DNA of 64,000 bases, from the NCBI RefSeq assembly GCF_007860105.1, contig NZ_SJPU01000001.1, forward strand, positions 1,594,118 to 1,658,117, read 5' to 3'. Below, in pieces: positions 27,232-37,789 of this stretch; positions within the stretch are counted from its first letter, which is position 1, and each line of letters starts with the position of its first letter. Made by a program: the position numbers and the translations under genes. The DNA is from Allorhodopirellula heiligendammensis. Its GTDB lineage: Bacteria; Planctomycetota; Planctomycetia; Pirellulales; Pirellulaceae. The notes under the pieces were generated by a model. The model ran no database searches. It saw only the letters and a program-made list of their open reading frames with translations, and was not told where the DNA came from.

Positions 27232-30200
27232 TTCTCCCACTTCGCTAATTCGTCGGACCAACGTTGGAGCTTGTCACGGTGTTTCTCGATGCCTGCGAGC
27301 ACCGACAATAGGATTAATCCGGTTGTGATGCCAAATACCCACCATGGCCAGACGGCATCGAAAGCTTGACCGGCGTGCCATACCATGCTGGTCACGCCCA
27401 TGAAGATGAAGATCGTTCCCAAGTAAAGAAACGGTTTGATTTGGAAAGCCACCCCGATCAGCATGCCAGCGAGCGATAACAGGATCAGGATTACTGGGCC
27501 CCACAGTGAGCTACCGATCTCGCTCATCAACATGTCAGCGGTGCTGCTGATGTAGATCACCAGTGTTGCACCGTACCGGATTGCCGATCCCAAGGTACGG
27601 TCGAGTTGGTCACGCTGCCAGTGGGCAACCGCCAGTACGCAGACCGCTGGGGGGATCAACCACGCTTGGGGATGAGCTAAGAAATCCCAGCCAGGCGTCT
27701 GTGTCAACATCACCCACAGCGCGGCGTTAGCTAAGACAACGGTGGCGATTCGCGGAAATCCACGCTTCCACATCACCGCTAGCACACCGTAGTAAATCGC
27801 CCCCACAAGCAGCAGACCTTGATACGATGCCGTGCCACGGTAGAAGGTCCACGACCATGATTGCGACTCAAACATCGTTGCATAGGCTCCGCTTAACCAG
27901 AACCCAATCACCGGTATCAAGGGTAGGAACATTGCGTTTTTACGCATCGCATCGGCCAGCACGCGATCGTCACGGCGTACTGCCCACTGGGTCAAACCCA
28001 CACTCGCGAACGCCAATCCCATGACAAGATAGGGCCACACCTGACGCAGGCCTAAGAAGGCGATCCCCGTGCGGCAGAGGAAGACATGCAACCACGCTAA
28101 AGCCGCAATTCCCTGCGCGGCATACAGGAGTCTTCGGCGGTGAGAGTCATCCATCTGCAGCCAGTTGGCACGCCCGCTGCATTCCGCTGACGCCGTGGTG
28201 AATCCAGGGCCACTGAGAATTGCGATGGCCCCCACCATCAACGCCAACACTCCTAGCAAAGTCGCCACCAACACCACCAGGGGCTTGCCCAGTCCTGGGA
28301 CACCCACACCGCCTTCCCGGAGGATCATTTCCATTGCCAACATGCTCAACAACGCCACCGCTGTCACCCAGGCGGTGAGGCGGCTACCGCGCCGGAACGC
28401 AAGTTGCCAACGATCGAGGAAGGGGCCGCGGAGCAAACGCGGAACAGCTAACGTCAGTACCCCGATTGTTAACACACCCGCAATCAACAAACGCATCGTT
28501 GCGGTCAGCAACTCTTGGCTGGCGTGCGGTTGGCCCAGCACTGCGATCAGGGCGATCGTCCAGAGTCCCGTCACCAGACACAGCCAACGGCGACGCTCCG
28601 CAGATGCAGCGCCCGGCGGTGTGGTCTGCTCGGACAATTGAAACAGTGACCACGCCAGCACGCCAACGGCCAGCACGCTGGCCCGTACCACGTTCACATC
28701 GTCACTCCCCGCAAAGAATCCGATGGCAACCATACTGCCGATGCATACCAGTCCCGTGATCGCCCGTTCGATGGAGATGCTCAGTCGATCGACGGCGGCG
28801 TTCGCAACGTCCTGGCGGTGAACGCCTTCCGCAAGCCTTGCCCGCTGTCGCTCCGCCCACGGCAATCCACCGACGAGAACCGTCGTGGAAACGCTGGCCG
28901 CCATCATGGCGATGGTCACACACGTCTGCCACGCGCTGTCAAACATCAACGCTACACCCATCGCAGCCACTGCTGTCCCACCCACCAGCAGGTACATCGA
29001 AATCGTCCACATTGATACCGGCCGCCGCGGAACCACATGCGGGCGTAGCCACGCTGATAGACCCACGATCACGACGATCGCGAATTGAGCCAGACTGACC
29101 GCGGTCGCATGGAGGCGATGCACCGAAGATAAGCCGTCCGAGTTGGCGAGTTCAAATAGACTGAATGCTAACATGGGTATCAGCAGCGACGAGACACCGA
29201 TGTCGGGCCGCGACGCCCGACGGTCGCCGCGGGCAGTCAACCGATCGCTGCGCCAGAGCATGACACAGCCGCCTATCCATGCCATCCACAGTGTTACCGA
29301 TGTCAGGCCACTTGCGCGAGATAGCTCGGGATGAATCAGTATCATCCAGCCACCCGCGATGGCGATGAACCAACCCAGTAGACGCGGCACTGCATCGAGC
29401 GGGGTGGATTTTGGAGCGCGAGCATCCGTCTCACGTGGCCGAACAAACCGCATCAACGCCACTGCGCCTGTCGCCAAGCCCGCCAACGCCATCCACACCG
29501 ACCCGCCGCTTGCAGGACGGATCAATAGTCCCGCTAACCACCACTCGTTGAACACAAACCCGGCGAGCACGAGCGTCTGCACGGTAACATGCCAGGCATG
29601 TAGTGGGGGCGATTTCCACCACACCAGGATTGCCGATCCGACGCAACCGATCAAAACGCAGGTCATGACGATCAAATCGGTATCGGAGGCAGCCACCCAC
29701 CCCATCGTCTCAGCCAGCGTGGCGATGTGACCACTCATTACCACCGGTAGGAACGGTAGCATGCTCCGGACCTTCGAACCATTCCCATCGATCGAAGTGA
29801 TTGAAGACCAGCGACCCCAGCAGCAGACGGCCAAGGCTAGTAACGACGTGATCGCACCGAGTGGCAGGCTCCAAGCAACCGTCCCAGGCGAAAGTTGCAG
29901 GCGGAGGACCGCCCACAGCGTTACCGCTGCTGACACCAAACCAACCCCAGCGATCCAAACCCGAGACAGCGCCACGCCCTTTTCTGTCTGCCCTGCCCTA
30001 CCCTCGCTGTCGTCGACGGGCTGCCATTTGCACTGCACCCATGCCAGCATCATCCAAACGACACTACCGAGCACGGATGCCTGCCACCACACTACCGGAA
30101 ACGTTTGGAAGATGGCGGGGATGCTGATGCCGACTGCCATCGGCAGCAACGTTGCCGACAGCATGCTTCTCACGTCATCTGCTGCCGTTGTTGTCGGACG

Positions 30201-33200
30201 ACCGAACAGCATCCCGACGGATGCCGCCAACCACCAACCGGCAATGGCCAAGGTGCTCCACCGGTCGGGTGTAAATCCAACGATGATGGGCAACCACCAG
30301 TTCGACCAGAGCAAGACCAGTGAGCCTGCTATGACGATCGCTGCGATGGCGGAAATGCCCGCTGTGCGATCCAACCGTAGTCTCTCTGCCGTGTTTTTTC
30401 CAAGCTGACCGGCGCAGCTCGCTACCAACCAAGACACCCAGATGCCACCGGACGCCAGCGTGGTGGTGCCAATCAAGCGGAGAGACGGAAAATCTGTCAG
30501 CCGGCACGAGATTAGGATTGCCACGAACAAGCCACCGAATGCTCCCAGCACTCCCAGAACGCGCGACAGCCAAGCGGTCGGTGTTGCGGGTATAATGCCT
30601 GTGGAAGCGTCGTTGGTTGTTCCGGGCTCGGACAGATCGATCGTAGGGAGATCTGCCTCATCAATACGAGTCCCCATGCTCCGGGGTTCACGTATTATCC
30701 ACAGCCACATACTGCACGCTGCGCCTGCGATCAGAGCAAAACGCAGCACAGCAGCCGTTACTGATCCCGGGTTCAAATCAAACCAATGATTCAGCGGTGA
30801 TCCCAGTGGACCGCACAACACAGCTAGGTATTGCCAACCAATCGCAACAATCAGCAGACCAATCGACGCGAGCAATAGCCAACCATCCGGCATCCGCAGC
30901 CGCGTCGCGAAGATTGCCGAGGCTTCCGACCATTTCCAATTCACTGCGTCGCGGACAGCGAACCAGCCTGTTCCTACGACAAGGAAAACTCCTGCCAAGC
31001 TCCATAGTGCATTCGCACGATTCCAAGACGACTGCTGCCAAAGTTCGACACCCTGGTAGCTGGTCAGGCCACAGAAGGCGGCCGCAACAGAGCCGACCAT
31101 GGCAAGCTGCAGATACCGACGATGACCGACAAAGATCGCAGTGGCGGCGAGTACCGCAGTCGCTGCCGCGATCAACCACGTCGACGTTCTCCACGACGGC
31201 GCAACCATCCATTCCACCTGAATAGCCACTGCCGATGTGGCGGCGAGCGTTCCCACGACCCCGCATGCCGCCACAGCGGATACTTTTGCAAGCCGCGAAA
31301 TGGAATCGCTCGCCGCTGTCCAGCTCGCGGGCCTGCGCACTGCCCAAATCACTTTGCACGCGGCAGCCAGTGCCAGCATCGAAATGCTCATCCCTAACAT
31401 TGCCGGCGCGATGGAGTGGTAAGCGATCGTGAACCCCTGGTCATTCCAGCGAACCAGGCTCAAGCAGGTGATCCAAAAACTCACCCCAGTAACTGCTGAG
31501 ACCCACGCAAGTTGAGAAACACGCATCGACAGGACCGCTGCGATCACCATCAGAGTCGCCAGAATCACAGCCAATCCGGCGATGGGCAGCATTCCTAGCC
31601 AATCCGGTGGTGCGACGCTCAATGAAATCGCTTGCCCGCTCGCGATCGTCGCCCAAAACGCGAGCACGAGGTCGGTGGAATGAATTTTCTGCGCGGCATC
31701 GGGACCGCCCGGGTGACGCGTTTGCAGCAATCGTATCGCCGACACCGCGCCACTCAGGATCGTCATCGCGATCGCCACCATCAATGGTTCGCCGCCGAGC
31801 AGCGTTCGCCAGACCGGCAGGTCGCTCCAGTCTGCGCCGCCCAGCCAGTAAGGTGAAGACAGCGTGGCGGCGATTCCCAGCGGTACCCCTGCGGCGAGTA
31901 GTTTGAACCTGCCCTGTAACACCCAGGCCGCCAGTACCGTTGAGACCGATACCGCTGTTGCGTGCATCCACAACCATGACACTCGCTCAATCGACGCGGG
32001 CAAGATTGCCAGGATGCAACTGATTGCCATCACGACGAGTACTGTGCTGATGAAGCGGGGCGTCGCCCACCTCTTTTGCTTCCAAATTCGTTTCAAATAT
32101 CCTGCGTGGACTGCCATGACGGCGATCCAGAACGGAGTGGTGGCGATCGCGATTTGAATCCAAGCCACACGCCCATCGGCCCGATACAAGAATGCCGCGT
32201 ACACCACAACACTCGCGAACGTGGACGCGGCAATGCCGAGGCGCAGCCAGTGGTTCTTCCAGAAGCGATGTCCGACTTTCAATATCGCCGCACGGCCCGA
32301 TTGGATTTGGAAATGACGTCGAGCTGGCGTCAACAGCGCAATTGCGGAGGCCGTCGCAGGCAGGAATAGAAAACTCCCGGCATTCGTTTCGAGCAGCCTC
32401 GCTGCCGTTGGTAAGAGCGGCAGACACAACGTCGGCGCAACAACGCTCGCCGTCAATGGCACCGCACTGCCCCGGCCGACCAGCGCGAGTGACGCCTGCC
32501 AGAGCAACCAACCACAACCGAGCGTACCAATGATGATTGCCGCCATGGTCGATGGCGAGAATAGTGATACCGAATCCACAGTCGCCCCTGCTGCAGCAAG
32601 ACCCGCCAACACACAGAGTGGCACTAGCAACGTGGCAATGATGAGCACCGCTCGTGAAGTGTGCCGCAATCTCCATCGTCGCATCGTGTACAGGCCGGCC
32701 GCAAAGATCGCCGCATCACCGGACATGAAAATCAGCGAGGGGACGACGCGGTGTGTTGCCGTCAGCGTGTTCCACAGGCTGACCACCAAACCAATTGAGC
32801 ACACCACGATCAACAGCCCAGCGATCAACTCACCCCAGCGAATATTGTGGTCGGCAAGAAATGACGCAATGATTTCTGAAAACGCTCGCTGAGGAGTTGC
32901 CGGTGGCCGAGGTGGCGATCGCGAGGACAGAGCAGGCGTGGATTGGATCTCATCAGGCAGCTCCTGAGCCGGCGGTTCCTCCAAGGCGACCGGCTCGTCA
33001 AGTTCGCTCGGTTTGCAGTCGACATCGAGTTCGGCGTTTTCAACTGGGACTGGCCTCGCCGCCTGAGTTGGCTGGGGGGACGCCGCGACGCCAGCAAACT
33101 TGCGGGCGTGATCCTTCAGGTCATGGCCCGCCTCAGCTGTGATCGTTCCGGTGGCACTGAGTGCGTCGATCATTCGTTCGAACGCCGCGATATCCTCGAC

Positions 33201-33401
33201 GGGGCTGAGCGGCTTGTCTGGATCTCGTCCTTCACTTGGCGGCATACTCACAATCGCCGCGTGATGAGCCTGGTGAGTGTTCTGAGCTGGATTTCCGCCA
33301 CCGACAAGGAACCTGCCAACGGTAGCGATAATTAGCCAGGAAGCGTGGCCCAAGGCAGTGATGAATGCCCATACGAACAGAATGAACAGCAGGTATTCCA
33401 T
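27228..33401 (-). CDS. Giant polytopic membrane protein of 2057 residues, function unknown
   Basis: One uninterrupted frame of 6.2 kb. The N-terminus has a membrane segment (LLFILFVWAFITALGHASWL), then about 150 polar, proline-rich residues with PEDIAAFERMID-like helices, then FLADHNIRWGELIAGLLIVV starts a continuous series of hydrophobic segments to the C-terminus. By eye there are on the order of fifty, separated by short loops rich in Arg, Trp and Pro. The only soluble parts are the N-terminal linker, a few loops of 20-40 residues and a short tail (KHRDKLQRWSDELAKWEN). It resembles in layout the very large membrane proteins annotated DUF2339/DUF2157-like, but I cannot assign a family. Composition matches the neighbours, so there is no sign of recent transfer. 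Confidence 0.85.
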   Translation of the reverse strand: MEYLLFILFVWAFITALGHASWLIIATVGRFLVGGGNPAQNTHQAHHAAIVSMPPSEGRDPDKPLSPVEDIAAFERMIDALSATGTITAEAGHDLKDHARKFAGVAASPQPTQAARPVPVENAELDVDCKPSELDEPVALEEPPAQELPDEIQSTPALSSRSPPRPPATPQRAFSEIIASFLADHNIRWGELIAGLLIVVCSIGLVVSLWNTLTATHRVVPSLIFMSGDAAIFAAGLYTMRRWRLRHTSRAVLIIATLLVPLCVLAGLAAAGATVDSVSLFSPSTMAAIIIGTLGCGWLLWQASLALVGRGSAVPLTASVVAPTLCLPLLPTAARLLETNAGSFLFLPATASAIALLTPARRHFQIQSGRAAILKVGHRFWKNHWLRLGIAASTFASVVVYAAFLYRADGRVAWIQIAIATTPFWIAVMAVHAGYLKRIWKQKRWATPRFISTVLVVMAISCILAILPASIERVSWLWMHATAVSVSTVLAAWVLQGRFKLLAAGVPLGIAATLSSPYWLGGADWSDLPVWRTLLGGEPLMVAIAMTILSGAVSAIRLLQTRHPGGPDAAQKIHSTDLVLAFWATIASGQAISLSVAPPDWLGMLPIAGLAVILATLMVIAAVLSMRVSQLAWVSAVTGVSFWITCLSLVRWNDQGFTIAYHSIAPAMLGMSISMLALAAACKVIWAVRRPASWTAASDSISRLAKVSAVAACGVVGTLAATSAVAIQVEWMVAPSWRTSTWLIAAATAVLAATAIFVGHRRYLQLAMVGSVAAAFCGLTSYQGVELWQQSSWNRANALWSLAGVFLVVGTGWFAVRDAVNWKWSEASAIFATRLRMPDGWLLLASIGLLIVAIGWQYLAVLCGPLGSPLNHWFDLNPGSVTAAVLRFALIAGAACSMWLWIIREPRSMGTRIDEADLPTIDLSEPGTTNDASTGIIPATPTAWLSRVLGVLGAFGGLFVAILISCRLTDFPSLRLIGTTTLASGGIWVSWLVASCAGQLGKNTAERLRLDRTAGISAIAAIVIAGSLVLLWSNWWLPIIVGFTPDRWSTLAIAGWWLAASVGMLFGRPTTTAADDVRSMLSATLLPMAVGISIPAIFQTFPVVWWQASVLGSVVWMMLAWVQCKWQPVDDSEGRAGQTEKGVALSRVWIAGVGLVSAAVTLWAVLRLQLSPGTVAWSLPLGAITSLLALAVCCWGRWSSITSIDGNGSKVRSMLPFLPVVMSGHIATLAETMGWVAASDTDLIVMTCVLIGCVGSAILVWWKSPPLHAWHVTVQTLVLAGFVFNEWWLAGLLIRPASGGSVWMALAGLATGAVALMRFVRPRETDARAPKSTPLDAVPRLLGWFIAIAGGWMILIHPELSRASGLTSVTLWMAWIGGCVMLWRSDRLTARGDRRASRPDIGVSSLLIPMLAFSLFELANSDGLSSVHRLHATAVSLAQFAIVVIVGLSAWLRPHVVPRRPVSMWTISMYLLVGGTAVAAMGVALMFDSAWQTCVTIAMMAASVSTTVLVGGLPWAERQRARLAEGVHRQDVANAAVDRLSISIERAITGLVCIGSMVAIGFFAGSDDVNVVRASVLAVGVLAWSLFQLSEQTTPPGAASAERRRWLCLVTGLWTIALIAVLGQPHASQELLTATMRLLIAGVLTIGVLTLAVPRLLRGPFLDRWQLAFRRGSRLTAWVTAVALLSMLAMEMILREGGVGVPGLGKPLVVLVATLLGVLALMVGAIAILSGPGFTTASAECSGRANWLQMDDSHRRRLLYAAQGIAALAWLHVFLCRTGIAFLGLRQVWPYLVMGLAFASVGLTQWAVRRDDRVLADAMRKNAMFLPLIPVIGFWLSGAYATMFESQSWSWTFYRGTASYQGLLLVGAIYYGVLAVMWKRGFPRIATVVLANAALWVMLTQTPGWDFLAHPQAWLIPPAVCVLAVAHWQRDQLDRTLGSAIRYGATLVIYISSTADMLMSEIGSSLWGPVILILLSLAGMLIGVAFQIKPFLYLGTIFIFMGVTSMVWHAGQAFDAVWPWWVFGITTGLILLSVLAGIEKHRDKLQRWSDELAKWEN

Positions 33402-33598
33402 GAAAACGCCAAGCGTGGCGGGAATGCACGAGAGAAAACGGGCGAGAAAGGCGCCAGAATAGCAAGCCTACTCACTCCAGAGCCTGCTGAGGCGAAAATT
33501 CTGCGCGCAATCCCCGACGCCATCGGGCACCAAGGAGCCGAGCATGCCGACGTGACCATCGTCCGGTCCTGCGACAGGCGCGACATCCACATTGCCTG

Positions 33599-34156
33599 CT
33601 ACGAAGCGCTCACTTGGGCGGGAGCAATGATTTCCGCGTCTGCAGCTTGGCCACTCCATTGAGGAAGTTGAATCGCGGCGGCCTGCCAGCCGGGGTGGAC
33701 GAGTTTCGCCGTGGCCGCTGCACTCGCTGACGACTCACCGATCCAGCGGAAACGGGCGACCGAGGCGTTGGGGGGGACCTCGACGGATTCGCTCTCGTTC
33801 GCAGGAACGAGCTTTTCGATCTTCAGAATGCGATCGAGTGATTGACGGCACTGTTTCAGACACGGACGTGCCGCCGCTCCCACTTGGGCATCCTGATACT
33901 GATCGAGATTCTCATAAATCAGATCAATCAGCCTCGCATCCCGCTGTAGTGTTGCCAGCAGCGTGATCGCTGGGTTTTGAGCAGGCGCCGCTGGGGGCTG
34001 CGGAGCCGCTGTGGGAGACGGCTCACGTTGGGGTGAGGATGTTTTCTGCTCGATGCGAGAATCGATAGGCGCGTCCAGCGCAATCGCTACGCGTTCCGCT
34101 GCAGCGCGGTCAAAGAGTGCTTTCCAGAACGCTCGCAGCGCTAATCCCAATCGCAT
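33599..34156 (-). CDS. DUF2760 domain protein
   Basis: A 185-residue protein. After a helical N-terminus (LGLALRAFWKALFDRAAAER) and a Pro/Ala/Gln linker (about 45-65), the C-terminal part has LLATLQRDARLIDLIYENLD, then QVGAAARPCLKQCRQSLDRI and the ending WQAAAIQLPQWSGQAADAEI, which match DUF2760. In other bacteria this family is encoded beside Hsp70-like proteins; none is seen here. Function unknown. It lies between the giant membrane-protein gene and the aminotransferase gene, all on the minus strand. Confidence 0.85.
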   Translation of the reverse strand: MRLGLALRAFWKALFDRAAAERVAIALDAPIDSRIEQKTSSPQREPSPTAAPQPPAAPAQNPAITLLATLQRDARLIDLIYENLDQYQDAQVGAAARPCLKQCRQSLDRILKIEKLVPANESESVEVPPNASVARFRWIGESSASAAATAKLVHPGWQAAAIQLPQWSGQAADAEIIAPAQVSAS

Positions 34157-34224
34157 GATGTTTCCTCAGTGTTGGAGTCGTCGCGTTCCTACGAACGCGA
34201 AATCTGCGTGTTGCCTGTGGCTGA

Positions 34225-35520
34225 TTAAGTACCAACCGTTTCTGGCTTCGTCCTAGGCGTGGCTAAACATTTGCCAATCTGACGGACGGCTTGCCGCAAA
34301 CGATGTTCGTTTTCGACCAGCGACATCCGCAGGTAGCCTTCCCCGGCGGCGCCGAAACCACTGCCGGGGCTGACGGCGACATTGCCTTCTTCGAGCAGTT
34401 TCATCGCAAAATCCATCGTGCTCATCGAGCTGCGCCAGGGTTCGGGAACTTGGGCCCACACGAACATGCCCGCTTTGGGCGACTGAACATTCCAACCCAA
34501 TCGCCGCAGACCACTGACCAAGACGTCACGACGGCCTTGGTAGATTTCCGATTGCTGTAGCACATTCGGTTCCGTATCCCGAAGCGCCACGATGGCGGCG
34601 ATTTGAATTGCTTGAAACATGCCATAGTCGTAATAACCCTTGATCGTGCCGAGTCCGCGCACCATCTCCGAGTTACCGGCGCAGAATCCGACCCGCCACC
34701 CCGCCATGTTGTATCCCTTGCTCATGGTCGTGAATTCCACGCCGACTTCCTTTGCACCAGGAGCCGCCAAGAAACTCGGTGGTGTATAGCCGTCAAAGGC
34801 AACGTCCGCATAAGCGAAATCATGAATCACCAGCAAGCCGTACTTTTTGGCCAGCCGAACGACTTCGATAAAGAAGTCTGGCTCCACTACCGCCGAAGAT
34901 GGATTGTGCGGGTAGTTGACAATCAGCACCTTGGGCCGTGGCGTCAGGTTTTCGCAAGTGTAAGCCACATTGCTGAGGAATTTATCTGGGTCAGCAACAT
35001 CGAGGGCCACGACATTACCCGATGCCAATATCACGCCATACATGTGGACGGGAAAATACGGCGATGGAATGATCGCGGTGTCGCCAGGCCCCATCAGAGC
35101 CAAGCACATATGCGAGAAACCCTCCTTGCTGCCTAAGCAAGAGATGATTTCTGACTCGGGATCGAGCTGCACGCCGTACTTCCGGTCGTACTTGTTGGCC
35201 ACCTCACGGCGCAGATTCGTGATCCCATTGGATTTGCTGTACCCATGGTTGCCGACATCGGCCGCTGCATCGGTGAGCTTTTGAATGACCACGGGATCCG
35301 GTGGATCGGAAGGATTCCCCATCCCCAGGTCAATCACGTCGTCGCCAGCACGGCGTTTTTGATACAACGAATTGTTGATTCGCCCAAACATGTAGGGCGG
35401 CAGCCGATCGACCCGTGACGCAAATTTGACCTCGAACGCCGCAGGAACCGGGTCGGTGGTGGGCGTACCAATCGCGGGCGCGTCGATATTTGGCGTATCG
35501 GGATCGAAAGTGTCACTCAT
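34225..35520 (-). CDS. alaC: Class I/II aminotransferase of the AlaC type
   Basis: A 431-residue PLP enzyme, probably transferring the amino group between glutamate and pyruvate to make alanine. The sequence follows E. coli Ala[74 protein letters not shown] and the PLP-lysine segment [19 protein letters not shown]. The family also contains LL-diaminopimelate aminotransferases and methionine aminotransferases, so the substrate is inferred. The first 25 residues are a Thr/Pro/Asp-rich extension. Promoter and terminator are not evident; 260 bases without a gene lie upstream. Confidence 0.88.
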   Translation of the reverse strand: MSDTFDPDTPNIDAPAIGTPTTDPVPAAFEVKFASRVDRLPPYMFGRINNSLYQKRRAGDDVIDLGMGNPSDPPDPVVIQKLTDAAADVGNHGYSKSNGITNLRREVANKYDRKYGVQLDPESEIISCLGSKEGFSHMCLALMGPGDTAIIPSPYFPVHMYGVILASGNVVALDVADPDKFLSNVAYTCENLTPRPKVLIVNYPHNPSSAVVEPDFFIEVVRLAKKYGLLVIHDFAYADVAFDGYTPPSFLAAPGAKEVGVEFTTMSKGYNMAGWRVGFCAGNSEMVRGLGTIKGYYDYGMFQAIQIAAIVALRDTEPNVLQQSEIYQGRRDVLVSGLRRLGWNVQSPKAGMFVWAQVPEPWRSSMSTMDFAMKLLEEGNVAVSPGSGFGAAGEGYLRMSLVENEHRLRQAVRQIGKCLATPRTKPETVGT

Positions 35521-35780
35521 AACAAGCTGAGTTGAAGGGGGATTGAAAATTCAGCGTATCGCGCGTTGCCAAATTCGGCAGGGGGAGTTTCCTCACGCGG
35601 CACGCCCATTGTCGCACGGCCGGGTGCATCGCGTGTAGGGGGGCAACCGCCCGTTTTTACCCTCGCCCACGATGCACGGGTGGAGTCTCCGCGAACGGGC
35701 GCACGCGATTTGGGGCGAAACTCGATATTTTCGCTTCCACTGACCAAGGCATTGGGTGGAGCTTTCCAAGCGGTCGTCGC

Positions 35781-36671
35781 CTAGAAGCTTAGGCCGATTC
35801 GAAAAGTAGGTCCGAACAGTGAGATGTCGTTTCCAACCAATCCCGCAATCGCAGCTGCGTCCCAGTTCTGCGCCTCGAAACTGACCTCGGTGACGAGATC
35901 TGCACGATTGTAAAGATCGAAGGTACGTCCAACGCCGACCTGCCCTTCCCAGACCTTCATCGTGCTCTCTTCGCCGATGATCGATATCAATCCAGGGATC
36001 TGAATCTCGTTGTCCGTCAACAGAATGCTCGCACGTCCACCGATGAAAAGATCCCAACAAGTGTGACCGATGCCACGTGTGTAACGACCGCCAATGGTCA
36101 GGCCACCGCCTTCGGAATCAAACCCCAGCGAACCGAGCCCGGTCACTTGATAGTTGTGCATCAACTTGCCGTAACGAAAACCGGCCGACAGCAACAAGTC
36201 ACTATCGTGGAACTGAATTCGGCTGGTCGCTTCGACGTCCAGAGACTGGACCTGCAATCGAGTATCCACACCTAACTGAGACGGGCCGGTGGTATGGTCG
36301 TAATGAAAATAGGTCAGCCGCAACCCCAGTCCATCTGATCGTTCGCGTCCGAAATAAATGCGCGGAGCAATATCGAGATTGAACGTGGGAGTTACCGTTC
36401 CGGAAATGCCCAGTGGGGCGATGGAGCCGCTGATGCCGCCCACATTCGCTTGCAGAATCGCGAAGTCGAATCCGCCATAGGTGCGTGGGCATCCAATGGA
36501 GTTAGTTAAGATGTGCGTAGTGGGTGTCAATTGAGGTACGTAACTGCCTTCGTGGATAACAGTCGATTCACCACTTTGGAAATAGTCCGTGATTGCGCCG
36601 GCCTGCGCCGTCGACGCCGCAACTGCCATGATTGCCGACAGCAGAATTGGAAGAGATGACAGACTGCGCAT
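35781..36671 (-). CDS. Outer-membrane beta-barrel protein, unknown substrate
   Basis: A 296-residue protein with a signal peptide (MRSLSSLPILLSAIMAVAAS, cleavage after AQA). The mature part is a run of alternating-polarity strands separated by tight turns (LDIAPRIYFGRERSDGLGLR, LQVQSLDVEATSRIQF, LLLSAGFRYGKLMHNY, WDLFIGGRASILL) and ends FGPTFRIGLSF, with phenylalanine last as required for barrel insertion. No known porin family is recognised; similar planctomycete proteins are annotated as hypothetical. Signal peptide plus terminal Phe support the outer membrane. Confidence 0.78.
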   Translation of the reverse strand: MRSLSSLPILLSAIMAVAASTAQAGAITDYFQSGESTVIHEGSYVPQLTPTTHILTNSIGCPRTYGGFDFAILQANVGGISGSIAPLGISGTVTPTFNLDIAPRIYFGRERSDGLGLRLTYFHYDHTTGPSQLGVDTRLQVQSLDVEATSRIQFHDSDLLLSAGFRYGKLMHNYQVTGLGSLGFDSEGGGLTIGGRYTRGIGHTCWDLFIGGRASILLTDNEIQIPGLISIIGEESTMKVWEGQVGVGRTFDLYNRADLVTEVSFEAQNWDAAAIAGLVGNDISLFGPTFRIGLSF

Positions 36672-36886
36672 GGGATTTGCCTCGATGCAGCTAAGGAGCG
36701 GTGGGGATGTTGCTCCTCTCCATCCGACAAACCGTGCTCACGTCGGATAGCGCCTTCGCGACAGTTTCCCAAGAAAGAGGGGGCTAGCCTAGTATGTCGG
36801 TGTTTTGCTGTGAATCGATGCTCTCCTTTGCACCGCCCGGAAAATTCCGCATGAGTGGATCAATCGTGGATATTGGAATGAATGTT

Positions 36887-37789
36887 TCATGTTCGACAAT
36901 CCGACGGCGCACGGTCACGACGCACATCAACAAACGATAGCAGACCGACAATCATGATCCATTGAAACAAGAATAAATTCATTGCGTACTCCATACTCAG
37001 GTGCAGCATGATGCCAACGCCTACCGCCACGAAACGCGTTCGGCGAACACACAAGGCGATTGGTAGGATGGACTCGACGACCAGTACCGCCCAGGTGACC
37101 GTGCGGACCATGAATTCGCTCTCGAGTACGGAAATCGGTAGGGGGCCCCGACCAAACAAATCCTCCATTTGATAGACATAAAACATGGCCGATCCATCCT
37201 GCCATGTGGGGCCGAGGAGTTTGTTCCAGGCCGCTGAGGCGTAGATCAGGACCACATGAATCTGCATTAATCTCAGTCCCCAAGACTGACTGACCGCGTC
37301 GACTAAAGACAACGGAGGTCGCCGCCAACGCCGACTCAACGACCATGCGTAGTCCGTCGACATAAAGATCAAGCAAAAGGCAAACAATCGGAATACGGTA
37401 TCTTCGCCATCGAGAATCAGCGGGTTGCGATATTGAAACGACACCAGCCACACGAAGATACATGCCGCTTGGAAACGAGAGTAAATTCCCAACAGCAGGC
37501 ACACACTCTGCAGCATCAAAATCCCTAAGCAGGTATTAATGACCCAGGGAGTGGACGGGATCCACTGAAAGATCGATTCCGCAGGGGTGGGCGAGAGTAC
37601 CTGAGCGGTGGCGGCCTGCAATACTCCGGCGTCGGAGAACCATTTCGTCCCATCGAGCATCCAGACGCCGACATAGACGATCAACAACGCCGCGTACGTC
37701 ACGCGCACGAGTACACATGTCAGTGGATTGCAGGATCCGAACAGGAAACGGTCGTAGGCACGATTCAGGTGCGAGATCAAAGAGGTCAT
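36887..37789 (-). CDS. HTTM-domain membrane protein
   Basis: A 300-residue protein with about seven membrane segments. FGSCNPLTCVLVRVTYAALL at the N-terminus and MQIHVVLIYASAAWNKLLGP in the middle are characteristic of HTTM proteins, which are distant relatives of vitamin K-dependent gamma-carboxylase; the catalytic lysine of carboxylases is not recognisable, so no activity is assigned. Start overlaps the stop of the upstream gene (ATGA). A soluble partner encoded upstream, as here, is common in planctomycetes. Confidence 0.82.
   Translation of the reverse strand: MTSLISHLNRAYDRFLFGSCNPLTCVLVRVTYAALLIVYVGVWMLDGTKWFSDAGVLQAATAQVLSPTPAESIFQWIPSTPWVINTCLGILMLQSVCLLLGIYSRFQAACIFVWLVSFQYRNPLILDGEDTVFRLFAFCLIFMSTDYAWSLSRRWRRPPLSLVDAVSQSWGLRLMQIHVVLIYASAAWNKLLGPTWQDGSAMFYVYQMEDLFGRGPLPISVLESEFMVRTVTWAVLVVESILPIALCVRRTRFVAVGVGIMLHLSMEYAMNLFLFQWIMIVGLLSFVDVRRDRAPSDCRT

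Noticed and set aside
27274..33142. Many rightward and leftward open frames inside the giant membrane-protein gene
   Set aside because: All lie in other frames of one long coding frame with consistent hydrophobic pattern; they are shadows.
35521..35780. 260 bases between the aminotransferase and barrel genes with a short open frame on each strand
   Set aside because: No motif or start signal; treated as intergenic.
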